From the NCBI GenBank assembly GCA_018806985.1, contig JADANN010000378.1, positions 106,524-170,523 on the forward strand: DNA of 64,000 nt, in the 5' to 3' direction. Source of the stretch: Angiostrongylus vasorum (taxonomy: Eukaryota; Nematoda; Chromadorea; Rhabditida; Metastrongylidae). A program made the position numbers and the translations under genes. Under the pieces are notes generated by a model, which saw only the letters and a program-made list of their open reading frames with translations, was not told the origin of the DNA and searched no databases. Positions 1 through 11,770 of this stretch are shown piece by piece (the stretch's first letter is position 1; each line of letters starts with the position of its first letter).

Positions 1-737
1 ACAGATACAAATAGTACCTGTGACCTGACCTCCTGTTGATTATCAAGTGAGTCGAACTGTCATCAATAAAGTTTCCTTCAGCACTGGTCAGTGATTTCCC
101 CACTTCAAGGATGACACGAAGTGCAATAGAGAGTCCTCGTGATGAACTCTGTGCATTGGGTCGCTAGACCTCCTGTTGTGTGGTCAACAACACTTGGAAG
201 CCAATTGCTTACGTACGCTTGTTCACTAGTAATAGAAGTTCAGATAGATATCATTTCCGTATAAAGAGAAAAACCTTATTTGGTCCAAGATCCTTACAAA
301 CTATGGATCTACACACAAAAATTCCCCACTTCCCAGTATACTGTGCATGTTACTTGTGTTCAACGCAGTAATTCGCAATGCGCCACAAAACTTGGCGCAC
401 AAGTGCTTGTTATTTTCTACACCTTTCTGTTTTATAGATTCATTTAAAGACAAAACGTACAATGGAAATGGTTTTATGCGCAGAGTGAGGGAAAAAAAAG
501 ATCTTTCACTAAGAAGTAAAATCCTTTTGTGGCTTGGATCCACAAATTTGCAGCATGGAGGTGCCGAATTGCCCCCATAAACATCAACCTTGTCCGAACA
601 ATGTGACATTAGCCCAGAGTAATTAAGAGCAGTTCTGCCATAAATATCTTTATGACGTAAAATATATTGCGAAACTAGTGATGTGGAATTCGACAACAAA
701 ATAACTGATTGATTCTCCAACAATAAAGTTACAATCA

Positions 738-862
738 CAATGATGCTGAGATATTTGCAAAACTCCGGACCACAGGTCTCTTCAGTGGGAATGAACGTGC
801 TATTACTCTTCCAGGGGGCTAACGCGAAGTGCATCCTTGGCACATTTTCGCACTCACTGAAA
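738..862 (-). repeat. SINE-like repeat C, copy 1
   Basis: On the minus strand this matches the copy at 985-1105: a tRNA-like head, then a tail reading TCCGGAGTTTTGCAAA followed by an ATTTCAGCATCATTGTG-like end. The two copies are inverted relative to each other and about 120 bp apart, so the transcript could fold. Related copies lie near 16.8, 28.9 and 56.8 kb. Confidence 0.6.
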
Positions 863-879
863 GAGATATCTCTAATAAC

Positions 880-1110
880 AATTACTGGATTCAGTGTCGA
901 TTTGTGCTCTCCACATCATTCCCTTTGGCGAGTGATTGCTGATAACACCTGTCGGTTAAAACACGGCTGACAGAAATGCGAAGTTAAAGAGCCGCTTGGT
1001 GTAATGGTGAACGCGTTAGCCTCCGGAAAGTGTAACAGCGCGTTCGTTCCCCACCGTAGCCACCTGTGGTCCGGAGTTTTGCAAAAATATTTCAGCATCA
1101 TTGTGGTTGA
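880..1110 (+). repeat. SINE-like repeat C, copy 2 (tRNA-related head)
   Basis: The stretch starting near 990 resembles a tRNA gene: an A-box-like TTGGTGTAATGGTGAACG and a B-box-like GCGTTCGTTCCCC about 50 bp on. The 3' part is shared with the other C copies. The leader at 895-960 is also shared with 16736-16800, so the unit is longer than the tRNA-like part. It is read as a Pol III-derived SINE rather than a working tRNA, because no complete cloverleaf with an acceptor stem was found. Confidence 0.55.
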
Positions 1111-3949
1111 ATCACACATAATGTCCTACCGTAAAAAAATTGCAAGAAGGCAGTAATTAAAAAAAGTTGGCAGTAATAAAGTTATAGTATCCAGAAGACA
1201 GAAGAATCGAAATATCCTTGTTTTTATCTATTTTCAAGCTAAACTCCTTCGCTTTCTACGAAAATATGCCATGGGATTGGTTGGAGATGGAGAACATGGA
1301 ACATTCCATGATCCAGTAAACAATCAAAGTTCAAGCGATGGAACGTGTAACTTTCAATTGTTCCATTTTATATGAGCTATTCACACATATTGTACGCATC
1401 TCAGCACTTCTCTCCTTCGGTTCGTTGCCCCGTATCCATCATGCACGAAGGTCTTCGCATTTGTGTGTGGGTTTGCTGTTAATTGAGAATTTTAGTCTTC
1501 CTTATGAGTGTCGTTGAATGCTGGTCGAGTTAATTCTTCGTATAATCTTAGAACAGCTATATTCGAGCGTTTTCAGGTCATTACAACATGAGAATTTGAG
1601 AACGCTCTTGTAGATCAACGGGCGTTCTTTTCAGATAGGTCTGCACTGTATTGACGACAGGGAGGATGGGATGGCTTGGTTTCTCCGGTAAGAAGTCGAA
1701 CCAGAGACTACGTATCTATTGCACAAAATCTTTACACACAACGCTTCGTGAAAGCTTAGCTCCCAAACCGGGCACATTGATTCTTTTCCTTTGCATACTT
1801 GTGTACAACGTTATTCCACGTGAAATAAACGCAACAGTATTCTTTCAAATTATTCGGGGAATTTCTGCTCTGATTATTAGTCAGGTAGATGACTAATTCA
1901 GGTGGAACCAACTAGAATTCGAAAGCAGAGCAATGCGCAAAATTTTTACGATTAAGTTCAAGACATTTCAAATAAGCCGCCTGCACTGAATCCACGATGC
2001 TGACATTGGTTGAAAAGACCAATTAATCAAAGAACTTTCGAGTTGAGTGACGTCAGTCAGGGTACCCTTCGAATAAGACATTACAATGGTTTTTCATAAC
2101 ATGACATAATTTGCGTGCAAAGCTGCTAATTTTAGTTAAAGAGTTCGTAAAATTATGAAGTTTAGCCGGTGAAAAAAAAAGCATAAAAACCGCTGTCTTA
2201 CTGGAAAATCTAGAAATTTTAATCATATCATACCATCGCACTATCATACGGCGCAACAGTTCGCATACTTCACATGCTTCTCGTCGAGGCACTCAGCCCG
2301 ATGAAATTTGTGGAATATCAAAAGATTTTCCGCACTTGACGTGTTCTCTACAAAGCCGCGCGAATTCTTAGTTTTTACTGCGTTATGCTCTCACAACTAC
2401 ACCCTACTCCCCTTGTGGCTTGCTGCCTCCTAGTGCCTGCAAGATGTTTTAAGGCGTTGAACTGCACTATACAGCACAAGGTTCATTCTCTCAGCTGTGT
2501 CTTCCAAGCCTAAAGGTTATCGACATTTTCGTTCCTAAACACAACTCGTAGTAAAGAAGGGAGTCACTGTAATCCTGTGAAAATAAATAAGTCCTTTATT
2601 GGAAAGTGGTGACGATCTCGCCAGGCCATGGCAAGCCATTCGATATTCCTGGGAAAGAAAATCTGACTTAACCAGAAAATTACTAGTGAGATGGATTGTG
2701 AAGACTGTTACTCAGGTGTTCAAACAACTAAGCTTGTATCCTAACAGCATCTCCAATGCTTTTGTTGCACTTGGAATCATTATTGCCGATTTTGCATGTA
2801 ATCGATTCCTCAATGTCCACATATTTCATCATTTTCCTCTGTAATGTCATCTTTCATTCATTTTTAGAACATACAACAGATCTTTAATAAGTGTCGGAGC
2901 ATTTTCTATTGACTTCATACGGTCTTGACAATTCGTAATAAATATAATATTTGCTGCACTTGACATAAATAATGTAATGCGATGTAGTTTCTATTTACAA
3001 CGAACTCCATACGATCGTCCTCCGAAATCTTATTGCGAACTAGTATGGTGCTTTGATGTTAGCGTAAATTAAGCACGTTTTTCGTAGCAGTGTAAAATGA
3101 GATCCTCGCGACAAATTGACACTCAGTCACCCACTCTTCCACGGATTTTTTCCATTTTAAGTTCTAGTGGAAGTATTGTAGGAGAAGTTTTCAAGCACTA
3201 CACAAACACTATACTCCTCTCTGCTCTGTGGAAAGTGTACGCTGCTTAAGGTGGTTCGATCTTTCTGATCGCCAGTGAAAACCCACTGTCTACGGTCATG
3301 ACATAGTTCAAAAAGACCATGCAGAATAATTCATATTGCTGATTGCAATGTACCGACTGTTCAGAAATCGATGGCAGCTTGTCGATAACAGAGTCGATGA
3401 TCGATCGATTATAGCTTTAGCTTGAAGAACTTGTTGATATATGTGAAAGTCTTTTCAACGCAGAATAAATTATTTGTGTTATGAGGTTTCCACATCATAG
3501 TTTGCGAAAGTATCGAACATTCTCTGGGATTTTGTTTAGAGAAATTTGCTTTCTCTGGCGAAGTCTTCCTATTACACAAATCGAAACAATCTCTAGGATG
3601 GAGAACTGTAGTGAGCAAATCTATAAGCTAACCCAATCTAGTGCTTCTACCACAAATTTATCTGCTCATCATCATGGTTGTATTCGATATTCCGTCATGA
3701 ACAAATTCATTAATCCATTTTTTACGACATTCTACCACAATAAGCTATTTCATGAGTCCATGAGTCATTACTACTTGGACCGTCGTCGTCTTCACACAAA
3801 CGCAATGGCCGAAATTATTAAAGCGAAAGTTCTGCCAGCGACAACAACTAAAGAGAATAAAAAGAAAAAAAATAGCTGATGTCATCACAAAGTTCATTCA
3901 TAGAAAGTTTTTCAAATATTGCAGGATGATAAGTGTTAAAGCATAAAGG
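1111..3949. other. No gene recognised
   Basis: AT-rich sequence with only short open frames lacking recognisable domains or good splice contexts. An open frame at 3481-3879 (132 codons, lysine-rich end) has no recognisable motif and overlaps an antisense frame. Confidence 0.4.
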
Positions 3950-4220
3950 ATAAAGCTTCGGCGTTGATCAATCCCTGAGGGCTGCATCATGCATTCGATT
4001 TCATTAAGCATCGTTTGGAGGTGATTGAATGCATATCTGGCTTTCACAAAGACTGACGGTGGCCTACCGATGTATCGAGCCAGTGCTGCTATCCTCCTAG
4101 ACAGGTCCAGTATCAATTTGCCGACCCAGGAGGCATGGAAATCTTGGTGGGCCAAGTACATGTGGATCGGTTCCACGTGTGTGTTGCAGGGCGTCTTCGA
4201 CCACTGCGCCACATGCGCCC
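3950..4220 (-). repeat. tRNA-derived SINE A, copy 1
   Basis: About 270 bp matching six other copies in the window. Read on the minus strand it opens with a tRNA-like segment containing an A-box-like GTGGCGCAGTGGTCG and a B-box-like motif about 40 bp later. Shared blocks follow (TCGATACATCGGTAGGCC, GCCAGATATGCATTCA), and it ends TCAGGGATTGATCAACGC. Open frames inside recur between copies and are not genes. Confidence 0.8.
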
Positions 4221-5149
4221 CTGATGATGTGTTAGTCACCACTTAAAATAATCTAAGCAGTCTTTTTTTTTGGTTTCATCTGTGCTATCCTCATTAGAAA
4301 TGTAGGTACACGATGAGATCTTATAATAAATGTGATGAGTAACTATTCCATCGTTGCTCAAGACAATCTTCGCCTTTGGATGACGGCTTTTAAAGCAACG
4401 CAAAGGTACAAAATTGAAGTGATATCACTGCCATTTTCCTTCTGTGCACGTTTCGATTGAGGTATTGTTGAGTCATTCCGTCACCCACTCCGTCTTTCAT
4501 TTATGCATTCGTACGTTCAAATATGCATTACATGACATTTGCATTTCACTCATCACTTCCTCGCCGTATTTTTCGAGTTTTCTTTTTTTTTGCCTCCATC
4601 TATCTCTACGTCGATGTTTGACATCTTTTGCTTAGACGCCACTGAATGTAACAACTGGTAAGACACCAAAAACAGAATGATAGAGCTGGAAAACCATCAG
4701 GTACTCAACTTTACCTCATTCTAGGAAGAGTGCCGAAATTGATTAAGACAATACTAAATAAAACATTAAATTAAATTGAATAGGATAATTATAATAATAG
4801 CTATGGATTATTTGTATCGTTTGCATAGCCTCTAATTCTATTTGTCTATTGGCGCGAGGTGTTTCAATTAAAGTATCCATCCAGTTATGTCCTGCGCACC
4901 AGAGCAACCTAGTGACCTCCGCGGGCTAAGCAACCTAGTAGCCCGATATAGGGAAGAGGGGTCACATTTTTCTCAAAATGCAGTATGTTCTTATTGTTTT
5001 CCACTAGAGTGCCACTACAGTTAGGCTGACGGATTACTGTGGCAGGATCTCCTAGTGGAAACATGCGGCTTATTTGTTGGATGGCGACCAAGAATATGTT
5101 TTCATGTACTTTCCAATCAAATTATCAGAGTAAAAGCTCTAAAATAAAG
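4221..5149. other. No gene recognised
   Basis: AT-rich unique sequence. No exon with acceptor, donor and a recognisable motif was seen. Confidence 0.4.
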
Positions 5150-5413
5150 CTCTCGGCGCTGATCAATCCCTGAGGGATGCGCCATGCATTCGACTTCATT
5201 AATTATCGCTGGAGATGACTGAATGCATATCTGGCCTTTACAAAGACTCGCTGTGGCCTACCGATGTATCGAGCTAGTGCTGCTATCCTCCCAGACAAGT
5301 CTGGTACCAATTCTCCGACCCCAGAGGGGTGGAAGGCTTGGTGGGCCATGGGCGCAGGGATCAATTCCGCGTGTGTGTCACAGTGGCGCCTCCAACCACT
5401 GCGCACATGCGCC
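5150..5413 (-). repeat. tRNA-derived SINE A, copy 2
   Basis: Same unit and orientation as the copy 1.2 kb upstream, with the block CTACCGATGTATCGAG and the terminal TTGATCA motif. The tRNA-like end is slightly degraded. Confidence 0.8.
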
Positions 5414-6950
5414 ATTATTACCAGCGTATTTTGGCGAAATGATGTGCAGAATACCACGTGCATACATCGACGTGACCGTCCAACATGTACATAAGTACCA
5501 CTATGGTAGAAAATAGAACGAAGAATGCAGAAAGAATATGCTGGTTTGGCAAAGATGAATCTGAAAGAATTCATCATCTTAATCCCAGTGCGTCAAGAAA
5601 TCTGTGGACGTCGTTTGGATCAAGCTGCACGCAAACTTAATTGGATTGGTTGGTTCCGATGCTTTCAACTTTGATGTGCAACGAGGAGTTCATTTTTCAC
5701 TAAGGTTAGCTCTTAAGTCGAAAACGACATGTTTGACATTTTTGAAAATCCATCTAATAGAAAAACTACTGCCAGCAGTCCCTGTCGTTTTGGCGAAATG
5801 CCAGTCGCAAAAGCAGCAATCGTCGTCGATCCCACTATTGGGGTAACGCCGTGGTACGGTTTTCTCAGCATTCCGAAAAAAAAACACCTTTCCCCGGCCA
5901 GCAATCCATCCGTCATTTAGAATCGCTGACGTAGGCCTGTACGATTTTCAACAAAGTGCCGAAGTATTTACTAGCTTTATCAGTTATATTGTCACCATTA
6001 ATTCTTCGTTTTTGTCATTTCCATTTTTTTAAAATTCATGTTGTACTTTTACCATTTCAACGATGTTCAATCCTAGAAAACGTTAACATAGAGTTCTACC
6101 GCCAAATGTTTCAGCGTATCCTCTGGATTTCGTACATGTTTAGCACACATTTACAGATCTATGCATTATATGGTACCGATCCGTATACATGATCTAGTGG
6201 CGCTAAATGCGGCAAATGAAGTCTTCAAAGACCCTGAAATGATATACAGCCACGGGTGTTAGGCCTGTAGTATTGTGTCGATCCGTTCATAGCCGACGGT
6301 CGTTGGCGCTGAGGCCGTCGTCGCCTTCAGGACTCTCATGTGTCTTGCCACGCCTACTCGTCATTGGGCTACATACCCACACCACACCATACACACACTC
6401 ACATTCATAACTCACTCGAACATATAGGCATGCCAAGGTCTCCGTGCATTGTTTGTATCAGGTCCATTGTCCTCATTGTGCTGTGAACACGTAGCCGTTA
6501 CCAAATCCATGTTCTTGGCGTAATTTCTCTATCGAACGGAAACTTGAAGATCCTACTCACTTATTGTAATTCAATCTTATTCATCTAAAAAAAGAAAAAG
6601 AAACCACTGGTAAAGAAAAGATTACTAGGGAGGATTTTCTTACAGAATAAATTATTAGCCTTAACATGTAACTCTGAAGATATGAAAGAAGTCATTTAAG
6701 CATATGTCGTCTAGGTGCACATTTTTTGTTCATTTTATTTTATTTTTTCCCCATATTCTTACAAATGGTTTCTCTTATCAATGGTCGATATCTTATCTAT
6801 TTCGCTTTCTTCTCATGACTTTTTCCAAAGTATTCATAAGCCGATAAGAGTCTATTAACGAGGATGTATGAATGGGTAAGAAGTGTTACGTGTTATTATC
6901 GTGGGCAACGTTACTTGACGATTAACGTTTTGTAGCTGTCTGTGAATATA
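5414..6950. other. No gene recognised
   Basis: Short frames occur on both strands around 5690-5920 over the same GC-richer patch, which suggests a repeat rather than a gene. The segment 6240-6450 is also GC-richer than its surroundings and could be a repeat, but no second copy was found in the window. Confidence 0.35.
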
Positions 6951-7035
6951 TATGTAGGTATTTGTGTGTATGTGTGTTTACACATATATATATATATATA
7001 TATATGTAGGTATTTGTGTGTATGTGTGTTTACAC

Positions 7036-7097
<62 letters not shown>

Positions 7098-7110
7098 GTA
7101 CATTCATAAA
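6951..7110. repeat. TA-rich minisatellite with a duplicated 38-bp block
   Basis: A 38-bp block beginning TATGTAGGTATTTGTGTG occurs at 6951-6988 and again at 7003-7040, separated and followed by (TA)n. The period is 52 bp. Open frames here (Tyr/Ile/His runs) are artefacts of the repeat. Confidence 0.9.
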
Positions 7111-10009
7111 GGTGCGTACATATGTATGTATGTACGCTTTCAATGTAGATCACCTGGAATGCTTCTCATTGCTTTACCACTAATCGTTGGCAAGTTACTA
7201 CGACATCATGTGCAATTATCCATAATACATGTCTCAAATCTGTCTCTCCATATTTTTTCTAGGTCCGGTTTTTTCCAGAGCTACCTTTAAGTAAATGTTT
7301 CAGTAGAGATCTATGAGTAGTAAAATCCTCAACAACTGGTGTTAGACATACCGAGCGAATCTTCATGAAGACGAACATGAATGGATGTTTTCTCTTAATT
7401 TAACGATTCCAATTTCTCCTTCATCATCATCTTTACTCGTTATAGTGGTTACTGTTTTATGAAAGTACAAGCAATATATTGTATTAACAATATAGCAAAA
7501 AGATATCAATTAGCAAAATCAATCAAATCAATCAATAAAAATCAAAATCGAAATTAGCAATGTATTAACATTATCATTCTGAAGGTAGAAAAAAAGTGTG
7601 AAAAGCTGAGATGTTTTTTATGTGATCAATTTTTGAGAGCGTTTACTTGCCAGCAAAATCTGTAAAGTTTTCTTTCAATCACTGAATGAGATTATGTGCT
7701 AATTGCTAAGAACACATTAGCCTTTAATTTTTTTCAGCTAATCTCTCCTTAACTGAATTTGGTGCCTACAAGACGGATAAAAAAAGCACTTGTGATAGTT
7801 TCCCTACTTCCGTTAACCGGTTTTTTTTCTTTTTGTTTTTTCGTTTTCATTCCAGATTTCGGCTTAAGAAAAGCCTTGGCTTTGAAAATATTGAATTATT
7901 GCTTATTTAACAGAATATCTAGTAAGGTGAGATCATCAATGTGTTAACGGAAACGGTCACTCTACTCATTGAACTCGAATGAGTGGCTGAGAAAGAGAAG
8001 TGTCCTTCAATATGAGAAGCGTTTATCTATCTATTGTATTTGCCGTCTCTCCGATCACTCAGTCAGTCAGTCAGTCTGTCGATCGGTCAATCAGCCAGCC
8101 ATGTATGGAACGGCCCTCGACTTGGGCCGTTACCCAAGTTTTCTCACTGACCCGTGTCGTATGTCAATACACACTAAGGTGACACTACACTCATATCACT
8201 AGCCGATAATAAACGAGGAAAAAGACGTTATATACGTTGCTACTGTTTTTTTCTTCACTTCTCTGACGATTCTACACTATCACTAATGTGTTGCTAACAT
8301 TTTAAATTCTACTAGCAAGTATGGAATTGTTTCTTACCATCTGAAACAATTCATCGTAGTAAAGGCGGCTACGTTTCCCACGATGTATCAATTTCATTGG
8401 CAACGAAACATATCCGGACAGAACGACGAGATCACCTTCTTTCTATGCAGTTGAAAATGAAGACTGTCATGAAAATCATTAACAATAGTCCTGTTCTTTT
8501 TCTTCTTTTCTTTCCTTTCCTTTGCCTGGAATTCCATTCTTCGCTGCATACGACCTTCGTGTAAGTCGTGTCGTTGTATATGTCGACGGGGCTCTTACTA
8601 CTCATTTCATGACTCTAATAATCATAATTAGTTTCGTAACTACTTTTGGTCACAACCATCGGAAAAGAGCTGTTTAAGTCGAGACATAATCTAATTTGTT
8701 CACTTGAAAACATGAGAACTAAATAATGAATGACATGTATCAAAGCAATGCTATATCACACTTCGTTCGTTTTCGGCTCTGATTCATAGCGTGTTTTTAT
8801 CGATTCTTTTGATAAATCTGGAGTAACGATCGTTATTTCCTGTACTACTTAGTACATATCAATATGTCCATTCAGTACCGTTGAATAATTGCGAGTGTTT
8901 GTGATAAGGAGAGACCGTAACTGCATTTTTACTACTAATCAATACTCGCATAGAGTTGAGCATTTGTTATTGATTTTATTGACATCTATATTTTTCTTTC
9001 ATATATTGTTTTACATTACATCATCAGCTCATACTATTAAAAACATTTTTATATCATGTGACAAAGAATTTGCCTACGTAGAATAGGAACGATTCGGAAG
9101 ATAACGGTGGAATTAGAAGACTATTCACAGCTTCAGGATTGCCCAGCTAATCCTTACTTTTCCTTTAATAGCGTTTTGAGCGATTGCAGGAATTTAGTGT
9201 ACTTAATATAGATTGCTTTGAAATTATTGGTAATGTATAATATTTAGCGGTAGACGTCATCAACAAGATGTATGTCATAGATCAGCTCACACGTTGATGC
9301 GTTATTTAAAGACAGCAAGAATGATAGAAAACGAAGGTGAAAGGGATGAATTGAGGGAGTGATGGAGGAGCGAATTCATCTGACATAGCCATCATAGTTC
9401 TGACATAATATGAGTGACATGAACACAGGTGTTCTGTCATCTATCGCTCATTCACCTGAATGAAACATGTTTAAGTGATTGCAGTGATCATATCATTACA
9501 TTGTAGAACTTTGTCATTTCTATTTTTAACCCACCGTATAATAACATTGTGTTCCTTAGTTTTTCACAAACATCGCCTAAGTTTTTCATACGATTTTGGT
9601 TTGGTTTTACTAGTTAATGCATATGCCAGGACAAGGAACAGCGCAGATGATGCATTATTTAGTAAGCTTCAGCCACCAAAATCGCCCTCTAAGACTTGTC
9701 TCCACTATGAAAAGTGGCTTCGTTACGATCGTCGCTTGTTCAACGTTTATGATAAACCTTTATGAATAGTGGAATCATAATGATGTTCTAAATTCTACGT
9801 AATATTCCGTATTAAAATAGAATTTAAATCCATAATATTCTTGAAGACAGATGGATTTTGACTGATGCAACTCAGCCGATGTGTTCATTTTTTGTTGTTA
9901 TTTTCTACTTTCTTCCCCATTACAGCATATTGTTTACAGTTTATATTTTATTAGAACGTCATTCCAATTTACAAAACAAAACATCATCTTCCATATTATT
10001 TAACCATTT
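7111..10009. other. No gene recognised; low-complexity patches
   Basis: AT-rich sequence with an AATCAA/AATCAATC-rich patch near 7505-7560 and a short GTCA tandem near 8056-8080. Frames up to about 96 codons lack recognisable motifs. The promoter of the gene starting at 10023 is expected at the right end, but no element could be identified. Confidence 0.4.
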
Positions 10010-10022
10010 TTTTCCTATCAGA
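10010..10022 (+). promoter_or_regulatory. Probable spliced-leader trans-splice acceptor
   Basis: A T-rich acceptor (TTTTTTCCTATCAG) ends at 10021, one base before the ATG of the gene at 10023. An acceptor this close to a signal-peptide start, with no upstream donor or coding exon, is the usual nematode spliced-leader arrangement. This is inference from position. Confidence 0.6.
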
Positions 10023-10796
10023 ATGAAACGATTCGCCCTGCTGTGGCTTTTTATCACTTCTTCATTAGCATACGATGATCGTTATGCGAAAGATTATGGA
10101 ACACGAGATTATAGTGTGGATGAACAAACAATTGCTTCGTATCCTAGATCAGGTACGTATCACTCATTAAGTATCAGTATCTGATAGCTTCTATTTTAGC
10201 ACAACATTATCGCTATCATTCAGTGACGCATACATTTCCAAATCGTACACAATGCTTGGAACTATGTGAATTACCATGTACTATTACTAATGTCTATATG
10301 GAAAGTCGTAATATTGAAATGTACAACTGTGTAAAACTTCGCCCACCAAAGGTAAAATATGAGATCTCTGATGTCGTTGATGTTGTTGTTCATCATAGAA
10401 TAAAATCGTACCTCAACACACAAATCAAATAGAATCCAAGGTAATGGAGAAGAACTGTATTAATATTTTACGTATCGCACTATTGGCGTCAAAGACTTCA
10501 GCATACATAGTTCAGGCTCAGGGACTCTCATTCTCGCATTAATAAATACATGTCAAGAATGCAAAGAATACTTTCTTTAGGTGTCAGTGCTTGGATCTAT
10601 AAAGGCGAATTCATTCTATATGACATTACTAGTACTTGGTGTGATCACGATATCAATAGTATTCTTTATAACTCTGTGTTTTTGTTGTTCGTATTGTTGT
10701 CGACAACCAGTTGGTAGCCGTGGATCGTCTAAGGATGCACTAAATCCAGCTGAAGATGGCGAATTTCGGTTGGTAACAGATTCTTTATACTATTAG
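10023..10796 (+). CDS. Small signal-peptide, single-pass membrane protein, family unknown
   Basis: Three exons join in phase: 10023-10152, 10200-10351 and 10581-10796, giving 165 residues. Introns are 47 and 229 bp with good acceptors (CTATTTTAG, CTTTCTTTAG). Residues 1-16 (MKRFALLWLFITSSLA) form a signal peptide. The luminal part is Tyr/Asp-rich and then has four cysteines in about 30 residues (CLELCELPC plus one more) and a glycosylation site NRT. A membrane span covers about residues 105-125, followed at once by a cysteine cluster (CFCCSYCC) suited to palmitoylation, then a polar tail of about 35 residues ending SLYY. The likely topology is type I in the secretory pathway or plasma membrane. 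I do not recognise the family and propose no function. Exon structure, phases and topology agree, so the gene looks real and intact. Confidence 0.75.
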
Positions 10797-10932
10797 TAAA
10801 CCTCGCTCTATCCAAAAGTCTAACTTTTATGTAATATAGAGTGTAATGTGGTTACTGTCATTTTTAAAAAAACTCTGGTAACTAACAAAATACGAAAAAC
10901 TTCAAGCTTAGACAACATTTCCTAAGCATAAT

Positions 10933-11205
10933 GGGACGGATGTAGCACAGTGGTTAAAGGTGCCCTGCGACATACACATGGTCTTTGGTTACATCCCACG
11001 TCCCAAGCTCACTAAGCCTTCCATCTCTTCGGGGTTGGTAAATTGCTACCAGACCTGTCTCGGAGGATAGCAACACTGAGTGGATAGATTGCACAACAAC
11101 GCGAGTCATTGTAAAGGCCAGATATATTCATCCACCTCTAACGATGCTTGATGAAGTCGAATGCAAGGCGCATCCATCAGGGATTGATCAACGCTGAGAG
11201 CTTTA
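10933..11205 (+). repeat. tRNA-derived SINE A, copy 3
   Basis: It opens with the A-box-like TGTAGCACAGTGGTTAAAGG, continues through AATTGCTACCAGACCTGTCT, and ends with the shared TCAGGGATTGATCAACGC. It lies 140 bp after the stop of the membrane-protein gene, so that gene's 3' UTR probably ends before it or includes it. Confidence 0.8.
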
Positions 11206-11460
11206 GAACTTCCAATATTTTCGTGTGTGTCTTCAACAATCAGTAATAATTGAGCACAATCTTCAGATATCATATTTCAATCTATACATATAATTTGTTA
11301 TCAATAAAGTACAAAGATAACACCTTGGAGAGTTCCTTAAAAAAACGACTGGGGGTATGAAGGGAACAACACAAGAAATAGGCAATTAGCACTAATAACA
11401 GGATGGGAATAATTTTATAATTTACTTTTGGCTTTTTATCGAGAAGAATATTGATTTTTA

Positions 11461-11770
11461 ACTAATGGTGCCATGGTGTTGGTTCGATCACGCTCCGAGC
11501 TCACCAAGCCTTTCATCGCCCGGAGATGGGGAAGTTGCTACCAGACTTGTCCGGGAAAAAAATCACTCTCTGTATCTCATTTGGGAACGCTCTAGTCCGG
11601 CTATCACAGAACTCCAGAAGAGAATCGACGCGACCAACATTCAGGATGAAAGTAAAATCCTCAATCAGCAGCCGAAGTCACACGCAAAAGTTGGAAGCCC
11701 TTAGTGGATGATGGATGCGAGAAAACGAATCGAATGTGAGAGGTACTGAGATCCGCAGTGCATATGTGGA
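11461..11770 (+). repeat. SINE A-related repeat (variant A'), copy 1
   Basis: Shares the B-box-like GGTTCGATCACGCTCC and the block GTTGCTACCAGACTTGTC with SINE A, but has a different 3' half (CTCTAGTCCGGCTATC and a GATGGATGCGAGAAAACG-like end). Related copies lie at 34.3 and 46.2 kb, so A' is a second subfamily with an exchanged tail. Confidence 0.65.

Noticed and set aside
985..1060. Possible tRNA gene
   Set aside because: A- and B-box-like motifs are present but no full cloverleaf was found, and the sequence belongs to a dispersed family with a shared tail.
3898..4246. 114-codon minus-strand frame and its plus-strand partner
   Set aside because: Inside SINE A; equivalent frames occur in the copies at 5.2, 27.9, 37.9 and 61.4 kb.
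6911..7290. Tyr/Ile/His-rich frames on both strands
   Set aside because: Produced by the TA-rich minisatellite.
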